NCBI GenBank assembly: GCA_900320035.1
Contig: ONQU01000115.1
Location: forward strand, 1 to 5,975
From: an uncultured Rhodospirillaceae bacterium
Lineage (GTDB): Bacteria > Pseudomonadota > Alphaproteobacteria > RF32 > CAG-239
Direction: 5' to 3'
Length of the DNA stretch: 5,975 nucleotides
In this document: piece by piece, positions 1 to 5,338 of the stretch
How positions within the stretch are numbered: the stretch's first letter is position 1
Layout: every line of letters begins with the position of its first letter
Translations under genes and position numbers: made by a program
The notes under the pieces: model-generated
Database searches by the model: none
What the model was told of the DNA's origin: nothing
The model's input: the letters and a program-made list of their open reading frames with translations, nothing else

Positions 1-18
1 CTTATATCAAAAATGTTG

Positions 19-46
19 TTGCAACCTTATTTATATGGTTTATATT
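19..46 (+). promoter_or_regulatory. Possible sigma-70 promoter for the cupin gene
   Basis: A -35-like TTGCAA (19-24, 4 of 6 matches to consensus) is followed after 16 nt by TATATT (41-46, 5 of 6). Transcription would begin near 53 and give a short leader that includes the ribosome binding site at 73-78. The -35 lies in the 8-bp palindrome GTTGCAAC (18-25). The region is very AT-rich, so a -10-like match is easy to find by chance. The rest of 1-87 shows no gene. Confidence 0.4.
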
Positions 47-87
47 AATTTTCAGCTTAAGTAAATAAAAAAAAGGAGATAGAACAC

Positions 88-450
88 ATGGCAAATAATT
101 ATGCACGCGGACAAAAAGATACGCGTCCGTGGGGAACATGGGAAGTCGTCGATTGCGGATCGGGTTTTTGCGTTAAACAAATCAATGTTAATCCCGGCGG
201 TATCCTTTCCTTGCAACTGCATCATTTTCGGGCCGAACATTGGATTATTGTGCACGGCACGGCAACAATTACGCTCGGTAATTTAGAAATGACGAAAAAC
301 ACCGGCGAATCGGTATATATTCCACAGGAAACCAAGCATCGCATTCAAAACAACGGCACTGAAACACTAACATTTATTGAAGTGCAGACTGGTGCAAACT
401 TGGATGAAAATGACATTGTCCGCTATGAAGATAAATACGGCCGGGCTTAA
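88..450 (+). CDS. Stand-alone cupin, phosphomannose isomerase type II family
   Basis: This 120-residue protein is a single cupin domain matching the C-terminal isomerase half of bifunctional mannose-6-phosphate isomerase/GDP-mannose pyrophosphorylase (ManC/AlgA type). The pyrophosphorylase half is absent. Family hallmarks run in order: RPWG (13-16), LSLQLHHFRAEHW (40-52), GTA (57-59), YIP (77-79), IEVQTG (97-102) and a C-terminal D-IVRYEDKYGR block (109-119). Cupin motif 1 reads Q43-x-H45-x4-E50-x6-G57 and motif 2 reads G73-x5-P79-x4-H84-x3-N88. Gln43, His45, Glu50 and His84 are therefore the expected metal ligands. The likely role is fructose-6-phosphate/mannose-6-phosphate interconversion feeding GDP-mannose and surface glycans; a related sugar-phosphate role is possible. 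AAGGAG at 73-78, 9 nt before the ATG, fixes the start. It lies upstream of two glycosyltransferases, but the promoter at 499-526 suggests separate control. The family is secure; the exact substrate is inferred. Confidence 0.88.
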   Translation: MANNYARGQKDTRPWGTWEVVDCGSGFCVKQINVNPGGILSLQLHHFRAEHWIIVHGTATITLGNLEMTKNTGESVYIPQETKHRIQNNGTETLTFIEVQTGANLDENDIVRYEDKYGRA

Positions 451-498
451 TTAAAACAACCATTTCCGAGATATATAAAACAAACGCCCAAAAAGTAA

Positions 499-526
499 TT
501 GACATCAACAGCACCTCATATATAAT
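499..526 (+). promoter_or_regulatory. Perfect-consensus sigma-70 promoter for the glycosyltransferases
   Basis: TTGACA (499-504) and TATAAT (521-526) both match the sigma-70 consensus exactly, with a 16-nt spacer. Transcription would start near 532-534, giving a leader of about 120 nt before the ATG at 654. It is the strongest promoter signal in the window and implies that the glycosyltransferase pair is transcribed independently of the cupin gene. The -10 also forms one arm of a 9-bp inverted repeat (520-528 with 560-568). Confidence 0.72.
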
Positions 527-581
527 GCTAATGCGGGAAGTTGATATATAAACGGCGATGCATTATATTTTCCGTAAAAAA

Positions 582-620
582 TACAAACTCCGAGATTTTG
601 CAACTGTCTCTTAGTTTGTA
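582..620 (+). promoter_or_regulatory. Leader hairpin before the first glycosyltransferase
   Basis: TACAAACT (582-589) and AGTTTGTA (613-620) are perfect reverse complements. Inside them GAGA (592-595) pairs with TCTC (607-610), across a 2-by-2 internal loop. The predicted RNA hairpin has 8 + 4 bp, with a possible extra G-U pair and a loop of about 9-11 nt. It ends about 23 nt before the ribosome binding site. There is no following U tract, so it does not look like an intrinsic terminator. It could affect transcript stability or translation, or be chance in AT-rich DNA. No known riboswitch class was recognised. Confidence 0.45.
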
Positions 621-653
621 AAAGAGTATATAAAATTGTAACAAGAGGATAAT

Positions 654-1652
654 ATGCCGCAAATTAGTGTAATTATTCCGACTTATAATGTTGAACGGTA
701 TATAGATATATCTCTTAACACGCTTTTGTTTCAAAGTTTTAAGGATTTTGAGATTTTGTGCCTCGATGATTGTTCAACAGATAACACTTTACGCATTATC
801 AACCGCTATACCGAATTTGACCCGCGGGTAAAAATCATTCCCAATACAATCAAACGTGGGCCTGAAATTTTGCGTGAAATGGGTATTAAAAACGCACAAA
901 GTCCGTATTGTGTCTTTGTCGATGCCGATGATTTTGTTTCGCCTTTTATGTTGGAAAAATATCTTGATAATATTAAAACAAACGATAGTGATTTTATGTA
1001 TGGTGCCTCTTGGCGCTTCAATCGTAAAACCCGTATCCAAGATAACCACATGCTGCTTCCTCAAGATGTTTTTTTGAGTTGTGTGCATGGAAACACATTT
1101 AATGCCGAAAGCACCCCGGACTTTTTTCCGTTTGCCATGAATTCCGAGTTTTGGGGAAAAATATTTAAAACCGAGTTCATTAAAGATATAAAATTTCAGC
1201 CAGATTTTGTTCTCCAAGATATTTCCTTTTGTTTGAAGTGCTTTTTTAAAGCGAAAAAGATTTCCTACCTTTTAGAACCGCTGTATGTTTATAATTACCA
1301 ACGAGAAAATTCGTTTTCCGCAGCATATAATGAAAAATGGTTGAATATTTTTCCAATATTTGATGAAATGAGAGAAACTATTGAAAATACCGGTATGTTT
1401 GAAAAATATAAAAATGCCTACATAAATTTTAAACTTTCGCGCATTTGGCTTTACCTTTTGGGAGCCGAACCGGAATGCCAAAAAGCCTTTTTTGAACACA
1501 CCAAAGCGACTTTTGCCAAAGAAAATTTCAGCGATTATGATTTTAGCATTTTGTGCAATAATCAATTTTATATCCCGACACTTGTGTTACTGAATTCCGA
1601 TTTTAATGAATTCCATGCGCGCTATTTTGCCGGAAGGAAGAATCTGTCATGA
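654..1652 (+). CDS. GT2-family glycosyltransferase (first of a tandem pair)
   Basis: A 332-residue GT-A fold glycosyltransferase of family 2, expected to be cytoplasmic or loosely membrane-associated and to transfer a sugar from a nucleotide-sugar to a growing surface glycan. The N-terminal Rossmann-like strand ISVIIPTYN is at 4-12. The nucleotide-binding LDDCSTDNT is at 37-45 and the metal-binding DADD at 90-93. The acceptor-side segment has a W-K-F block (167-171) and QDISF (188-192), where relatives usually have an ED pair. No transmembrane segment is evident, and the length is normal for a one-domain GT2. The loop before DADD reads RGPEILREMG, not the usual G-S-ARN-G, a variant that may reflect a different donor. 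AGAGG about 5 nt before the ATG serves as ribosome binding site. The stop overlaps the next start as ATGA, so the two genes are translationally coupled. Donor and acceptor cannot be told from the sequence. Confidence 0.9.
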   Translation: MPQISVIIPTYNVERYIDISLNTLLFQSFKDFEILCLDDCSTDNTLRIINRYTEFDPRVKIIPNTIKRGPEILREMGIKNAQSPYCVFVDADDFVSPFMLEKYLDNIKTNDSDFMYGASWRFNRKTRIQDNHMLLPQDVFLSCVHGNTFNAESTPDFFPFAMNSEFWGKIFKTEFIKDIKFQPDFVLQDISFCLKCFFKAKKISYLLEPLYVYNYQRENSFSAAYNEKWLNIFPIFDEMRETIENTGMFEKYKNAYINFKLSRIWLYLLGAEPECQKAFFEHTKATFAKENFSDYDFSILCNNQFYIPTLVLLNSDFNEFHARYFAGRKNLS

Positions 1653-2620
1653 AAAACAACAGACCTAAAATTTCGGTTATTGTTCCGGTTTACAATGTTG
1701 CAAAGTATCTGCCGCAATGCTTGGATTCATTAATTTTGCAATTATATGACAACCTGGAAATTATCTGCATCAACGACGGCTCAAAAGACAATTCGCTGGA
1801 TATTTTAAATGAATATGCTCAAAAAGATGCCCGAATTAAAGTTATTTCTCAAGAAAATCGCGGATTAAGCGCAACCCGTAATCGCGGGGTTAAAGAAGCT
1901 ACCGGAGAATGGCTGACGTTCATTGATTCCGACGACTGGGTATCTCTCTGTCTTTATCAAAAATTTGTCGATGATATCAACAAATGTGAAAAAAACATCG
2001 ATATCTACATATTTGACGGATTCCACTTTGGTGAAATTGATGTAGAAAATTTTCATTGTGTACAACAGTTTTGGGATATGATGAATTGGCAAAATTTTCA
2101 AAGAACCCCACCTGTATTTAAGTTTGCGGAATGTATTAACCCCTTCAAAGGATTGGTTGCCGCTTATTTGAAAATTTATCGAACCGAATGGTATCTGAAA
2201 AATAATTTTCAATTTGCGGAAGGTATTATTTTTGAAGATATTCTATTTCATATTCAAAGCGGACTTAAAGCCGACAATATCTATCTTAATGATGATTGGC
2301 TGTATTGCTATCGCATACATGGCTCTTCTATTTTGCGAACACTTAAAAGAAATGTTTTTGATATTTTTAAAATTATGGAACTTCTCAAACAAGAATTTAT
2401 AAAAGAAGGAATTTTTGAGAAGTACAAATATCTGTTTTTTAACGAACAATACTTCCAATATGACGAGAAATTGAAATATTGTCCGCCGGAACTAAAGACT
2501 GAATTTTTACAAAAAGCTAAAAATGAACTCATAATAACGGCATCGGAATTAGATGAAAATATTTATAATCAATCGCCGGATATATCCAGATATTACAGCT
2601 TAATGAGCACGCCTATCTGA
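1649..2620 (+). CDS. GT2-family glycosyltransferase (second of pair), 3' end probably disrupted
   Basis: A 323-residue family 2 glycosyltransferase, paralogous to the preceding gene. ISVIVPVYN is at 8-16, INDGSKDNS at 41-49, RGLSATRNRG at 71-80, the metal-binding DSDD at 93-96 and the acceptor-side FEDILF at 195-200. The catalytic domain therefore looks complete. AAGGAAG (1634-1640) lies 8 nt before the ATG, which overlaps the upstream stop by 4 nt. The oddity is the end: after YYSLM the frame soon closes at TGA 2618-2620, while coding-like sequence continues in two shifted frames to 2897 (separate entry). If those shifts are real mutations or assembly errors, the original protein was about 416 residues with a helical, basic C-terminal tail. 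If not, 323 residues is still an ordinary length for the family. Sugar specificity is unknown. Confidence 0.88.
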   Translation: MKNNRPKISVIVPVYNVAKYLPQCLDSLILQLYDNLEIICINDGSKDNSLDILNEYAQKDARIKVISQENRGLSATRNRGVKEATGEWLTFIDSDDWVSLCLYQKFVDDINKCEKNIDIYIFDGFHFGEIDVENFHCVQQFWDMMNWQNFQRTPPVFKFAECINPFKGLVAAYLKIYRTEWYLKNNFQFAEGIIFEDILFHIQSGLKADNIYLNDDWLYCYRIHGSSILRTLKRNVFDIFKIMELLKQEFIKEGIFEKYKYLFFNEQYFQYDEKLKYCPPELKTEFLQKAKNELIITASELDENIYNQSPDISRYYSLMSTPI

Positions 2621-2727
2621 AGATTTATTCGGATAAATACAGCAATGCTTTATTGTTAAAAACGGAAAATAACTTACAACTTTTGACTAATTGAAAAAGT
2701 TTAAGCGCAAATTATTTTTTTTGCCGC

Positions 2728-2733
2728 AAGGAG
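2728..2733 (+). promoter_or_regulatory. Shine-Dalgarno AAGGAG before the 52-codon ORF
   Basis: AAGGAG lies 5 nt before the ATG at 2739. It is the only positive evidence that the small ORF starts on its own. In the continuing-frame reading the same bases simply encode QGE. Confidence 0.45.
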
Positions 2734-2738
2734 AAAAA

Positions 2739-2897
2739 ATGCGATATTTACTGTTGATATTATGTATTTGGAGTTCTGTTTCAGTTTTCACTTACACAGA
2801 AGTTTTTGCACCATCAAAAAGCCGATACACTTCACCGCAAATTGAACAAATCATTGATGAGTATATCGCTTCATGGTTCGATAATATCATGTTATAA
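2739..2897 (+). CDS. Possible small membrane or exported peptide (52 aa), or glycosyltransferase tail
   Basis: From the ATG at 2739 a 52-residue protein can be read. A hydrophobic segment (RYLLLILCIWSSVSVFTY, residues 2-19) is followed by a polar tail with SPQIEQIIDEYIASW (32-46). This could be a single-pass membrane peptide or an uncleaved signal-like sequence. There is no clear AxA cleavage site and no lipobox. A good ribosome binding site precedes it. Against independence, the same frame is open back to 2691 without a break, and it starts exactly where the shifted glycosyltransferase tail ends, so this may be the last piece of that gene. Its last 6 nt overlap, tail to tail, the 3' end of the minus-strand ELM1-like gene. 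No family was recognised. Confidence 0.4.
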   Translation: MRYLLLILCIWSSVSVFTYTEVFAPSKSRYTSPQIEQIIDEYIASWFDNIML

Positions 2898-3863
2898 ATC
2901 CGCAATAATTGCGGCAATTTCGGCGGCGGCATTAAGGCTGTTTTGAGGCTTAAAATTACCGGCGTTGTCATCTTCCAATAAAATAGCACACTGTTTTTTT
3001 ATCAGCGAACTGATAAATCGTTGGTGCTTTGGGGTTAACCAATTTTGACCGCGAAAAATATAAATCGGCTTGCCGGTACCGGTGGCTTCACAACACATAG
3101 AAACCGAATCGCCGGTAACCACAATATTATCAGCACAGGCTAAAAAACCGCTATACGGATTTGGCCGTGTATCGCCCCAAAGGTAAGCATATTGCGGCAC
3201 GTCTTGCAAGGCATCAACAATAATTTTTTGCGCCTGTTCACCGGTTCGCCGCGATGTTGTCAGAAGAATTGAGCCGCCGATTTTTTGCTTCAATTTTTTA
3301 ATGGCATCTGCTAAAGCTCGTGCATTTTCTGCTGAAAACGGTTTCTTTTTAATGGCACCGCCGATAATAACGGCGGTTAATGGATGTGGCAAATTGGAAA
3401 ACTCATTACCCCATTTAGCTTTGGCTTCGGTCAAATATGTCTTTGTTACTTGATGCGGACAACCGATAATGTAATGTGTTTTATCAGTTTTCTTTTTTCC
3501 GGAATCGTGTTCCGGCACAATTACGGCATCAAATTCGCCAAGGCCGGCATTTCCCGGATGCATTAACTGTACAATTTTAGTGTGAGGGGAAACTTTTTTA
3601 AGATAGCGGGCCACCGGTGCAGTTCGGCGGCTGATGGAAAGCACAATATCCGGATATGGTGCTTTGATTTGTGCTTTACTGGCCGCTGTGATACCCAACA
3701 ATGAGCGACCGCGCAACCAATTTGGCAGCCCTGCCCATTTAGTGTACTCAATTTTCTTTTCTTCAATTTTAAATTGTTCAGCGTTAAGTGCTTGTAACAC
3801 CCCCTTGGCTTGACTAACACTGCCACGCCGATCATCCATTAAAGCCCAAATTGTTTTAACCAT
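2892..3863 (-). CDS. ELM1-like (DUF1022) GT-B-fold protein
   Basis: A protein of the ELM1 family, named after plant mitochondrial fission protein ELM1 and common in Alphaproteobacteria. Family members resemble GT-B glycosyltransferases, and the bacterial ones are usually linked to envelope sugar or lipid metabolism; the reaction here is unknown. With the start at 3863 (323 residues), the N-terminal DDRRGS plus Q18 (10-18) matches the family's D-G-x-x-Q entry motif. PDIVLSISRR lies at 71-80 and MHPG at 101-104. The C-terminal half carries TTSRRTG (202-208) and a nucleotide-sugar-site-like GDSVSM with E259 and GKP (251-266). There is no signal peptide. An upstream in-frame ATG at 3875 would add MRTI, but GAGGAC (3868-3873) is correctly placed only for 3863. 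The gene is convergent with the glycosyltransferase block, overlapping its last 6 nt, and divergent from the exported protein. Family confidence is high; function is uncertain. Confidence 0.87.
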   Translation of the reverse strand: MVKTIWALMDDRRGSVSQAKGVLQALNAEQFKIEEKKIEYTKWAGLPNWLRGRSLLGITAASKAQIKAPYPDIVLSISRRTAPVARYLKKVSPHTKIVQLMHPGNAGLGEFDAVIVPEHDSGKKKTDKTHYIIGCPHQVTKTYLTEAKAKWGNEFSNLPHPLTAVIIGGAIKKKPFSAENARALADAIKKLKQKIGGSILLTTSRRTGEQAQKIIVDALQDVPQYAYLWGDTRPNPYSGFLACADNIVVTGDSVSMCCEATGTGKPIYIFRGQNWLTPKHQRFISSLIKKQCAILLEDDNAGNFKPQNSLNAAAEIAAIIADL

Positions 3864-3867
3864 AATC

Positions 3868-3873
3868 GTCCTC
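3868..3873 (-). promoter_or_regulatory. Ribosome binding site that decides the ELM1-like start
   Basis: On the minus strand GAGGAC ends 4 nt before the ATG at 3863. The alternative ATG at 3875 lies upstream of this site and has only A-rich sequence before it, so the downstream start is preferred. Confidence 0.55.
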
Positions 3874-3885
3874 ATATCTTTTCTT

Positions 3886-3927
3886 TTGCTTTTTGCATTA
3901 TATATGATAATATCTATAACATAGCAA
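3886..3927. promoter_or_regulatory. Overlapping divergent promoter candidates
   Basis: The short AT-rich gap between the ELM1-like gene and the exported-protein gene must drive both. On the plus strand TTGCAT (3893-3898) and TATAAC (3915-3920) are separated by 16 nt. On the minus strand TATAAT (3902 down to 3897) has a TTGCTA (3927 down to 3922) 19 nt upstream, a long spacer. The two candidates overlap, so RNA polymerase could probably occupy only one at a time. The -35 matches are weak. Confidence 0.35.
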
Positions 3928-3950
3928 GATTTTTTGAAAGGTTAAGCGCA

Positions 3951-4481
3951 ATGAAATTTTGGAGTATCACTTTAATTCTGATGTTGGCTGCGGTTGCCGC
4001 CAATGCACAAGTGGGACGTATTTCTGCTGATGGCAACACAAATTATGCTGTTGAAGCGCAAGATTTGAAGCGTCAACGCTCTGCTGCGCCAACATATGAA
4101 CAATTAGTGCCGCAAAACATTTATTATACCGGTGCTGTTGCTTCGCCACAAGAAAATGCCCAAGAAATTTTAGCAACCGAAAATCAAAATGTTGAAGATG
4201 ATAATGTTGAAAAAAAAAGAAAAGGACGCCTATTAAGTTTCGGTCCGCAAAAAGAGGCACGCAATCTGATGATTGTCGAAGCGGTTGCCCGTTATAAATT
4301 GGGTGATGAAAAATTAGCCCAACAATTTGAAAGCTTGGAAGATAACGCCGAATATCATCGTAAATTGGAACAAATTATGGAAAATCTGAGCAACAACCGC
4401 TTGCGCAACAGTAAAAATAAAGAAGCTATCAGTATTTTGAATGATGCCGGTAATCGCCTGTACAATTTACTGACAAACTAA
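3951..4481 (+). CDS. Exported protein of unknown family (176 aa)
   Basis: Residues 1-19 form a classical Sec signal peptide: MKFW, a hydrophobic core (SITLILMLAAVAA), then ANA before QVGR, giving predicted cleavage after A19. There is no lipobox cysteine, so the mature protein of about 157 residues should be periplasmic or secreted. The middle (about 20-87) is polar, low in hydrophobics and probably disordered, ending in an acidic patch (VEDDNVE) and a basic cluster (KKRKGR). From about residue 100 the sequence is strongly helical in character (NLMIVEAVARYKLGDEKL, then a Glu/Lys/Asn-rich stretch to the end), suggesting a small helical domain. No enzyme motif or transmembrane anchor is visible. 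GAAAGG (3936-3941) lies 9 nt before the ATG. The gene ends 11 nt from the 3' end of the minus-strand prmC, with no visible terminator. It is real by signal peptide, length and ribosome binding site; the function is not known to me. Confidence 0.82.
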   Translation: MKFWSITLILMLAAVAANAQVGRISADGNTNYAVEAQDLKRQRSAAPTYEQLVPQNIYYTGAVASPQENAQEILATENQNVEDDNVEKKRKGRLLSFGPQKEARNLMIVEAVARYKLGDEKLAQQFESLEDNAEYHRKLEQIMENLSNNRLRNSKNKEAISILNDAGNRLYNLLTN

Positions 4482-4492
4482 ATGAGATAAAG

Positions 4493-5335
4493 TTACTTTT
4501 GCAAAATGACACATCGCTTGATGCCCGCTAAGTCACGCACGATGCTTTTCAATTGTAGTCCTTGAGCGGTGAAAATGCGAGCAATGTCTTCGGCTTGATT
4601 GTAGCCTGCTTCAAGCAAAATGTAACCGCTTTTTTTTAATAAAATCGGTGCTATTTCGGCAATTCGCCGATAACTGGCAAAACCATCAGCACCACCATCC
4701 AAAGCTAGTAGCGGATCATGGTCTTTTACTTCCGGTGCCAAAGTATTAATCTCAGCGCTCGGAATATAGGGTGGGTTGGTGACAAGGATATCAAATTTAG
4801 CGTTTAATTGTGTGGCGAAATCAGCAGAAAACCAATCGGCTTGTATCAATTGCAAACGTTCGTCAATCTCTAAGGCTATTGCATTTTTCTGCGCTACTTG
4901 CAAAGCATTTGCCGAAATATCGACGGCAACACCTTGAGCATACGGACGTTCTGCCAATAGTGTCGCAATGATACAACCGCTGCCGGTGCCTAAATCCAAA
5001 ATATATACATTCTTGTTAATATGTATAATTTTCAGCGCTTCTTCAACCAAAATTTCGGTATCAGGACGCGGTGAGAGAACGTCATTGGAAGTGTAAAATG
5101 TGTATTTATAAAATTCACGGCGACCGGTGATTTTATCAAGCGGTTCATGGTTTAACCGACGTTGCAACAGTACTTGCAATTGAGTATATTGTTCGCTGTT
5201 TAATTCAACATTACTGACGATTTCAGATGGTGTGCAACCTAAAATATGTGCAAGCAAAATGCGTGCCTCCAAACGGGGACTTATTATGTTTGCCGTGCTT
5301 AATTGTTGAATTGTGTCGGTGAAAATATCTTGCAT
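4493..5335 (-). CDS. prmC: Release factor glutamine N5-methyltransferase PrmC (HemK)
   Basis: PrmC uses S-adenosylmethionine to methylate the glutamine of the GGQ motif in release factors RF1 and RF2, raising termination efficiency; it acts in the cytoplasm. The 280 residues are the usual length. The N-terminal helical domain (1-65) contains SPRLEARILLAHIL (19-32). The linker has ITGRREFYKYTF (69-80, matching G-x-x-EF-x-x-x-x-F) and SPRPDTE (88-94). The methyltransferase fold has the SAM-binding DLGTGSG (114-120), AVDIS (137-141) and the catalytic NPPYIP (187-192). All key residues are present. The start follows the rpoH stop by only 3 nt (TGA ACA ATG) with no good Shine-Dalgarno sequence, which suggests one transcript and translational coupling to rpoH. 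The gene is convergent with the exported-protein gene. An 8-T run (plus strand 4630-4637) sits in the coding sequence without breaking the frame. Confidence 0.96.
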   Translation of the reverse strand: MQDIFTDTIQQLSTANIISPRLEARILLAHILGCTPSEIVSNVELNSEQYTQLQVLLQRRLNHEPLDKITGRREFYKYTFYTSNDVLSPRPDTEILVEEALKIIHINKNVYILDLGTGSGCIIATLLAERPYAQGVAVDISANALQVAQKNAIALEIDERLQLIQADWFSADFATQLNAKFDILVTNPPYIPSAEINTLAPEVKDHDPLLALDGGADGFASYRRIAEIAPILLKKSGYILLEAGYNQAEDIARIFTAQGLQLKSIVRDLAGIKRCVILQK

Positions 5336-5338
5336 TGT

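Larger units (their letters stand above)
2569..2897 (+). pseudogene. Apparent frameshifted 3' continuation of the second glycosyltransferase
   Basis: A second frame is open from 2569 to the TGA at 2692-2694, with no plausible start. It encodes a protein-like tail including YLKIYSDKYSNALLLK and NNLQLLTN. A third frame opens at 2691, directly where the second closes, and runs to 2897, beginning with the basic stretch KKFKRKLFFLPQGEK. Both switches have the same sense, each equal to one missing base: one somewhere in 2569-2617 and one close to 2688-2694. One added base near 2691-2692 would join ...LLTN to LKKFKRK.... Under random AT-rich composition a 42-codon open frame has roughly a 4% chance and a 69-codon one below 1%, by hand estimate. 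The alternatives are a sequencing or assembly error, a recent pseudogene end, or chance plus a separate small gene at 2739-2897. No slippery heptamer typical of programmed frameshifting is seen. Confidence 0.5.

Noticed and set aside
88..450. Phe47 where many type II phosphomannose isomerases have His, considered as loss of metal binding
   Set aside because: The cupin spacing places the ligands at Q43, H45, E50 and H84, all present. Phe47 is outside the expected ligand set.
531..551. Six-codon ATG frame (MREVDI) starting at the predicted transcription start
   Set aside because: It has no ribosome binding site and lies too close to the start of the RNA. Such short frames are expected by chance.
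789..1217. 142-codon minus-strand ORF opposite the first glycosyltransferase
   Set aside because: It lies wholly inside a well-supported GT2 gene on the other strand and shows no motif or ribosome binding site; it is a shadow frame.
2596..2620. Programmed -1 ribosomal frameshift at the end of the second glycosyltransferase
   Set aside because: No X-XXY-YYZ slippery heptamer or strong downstream structure is visible. Mutation or sequencing error is more likely.
4482..4492. Bidirectional terminator between the exported-protein gene and prmC
   Set aside because: The 11-nt gap and its flanks contain no stable stem with U tracts on either strand.
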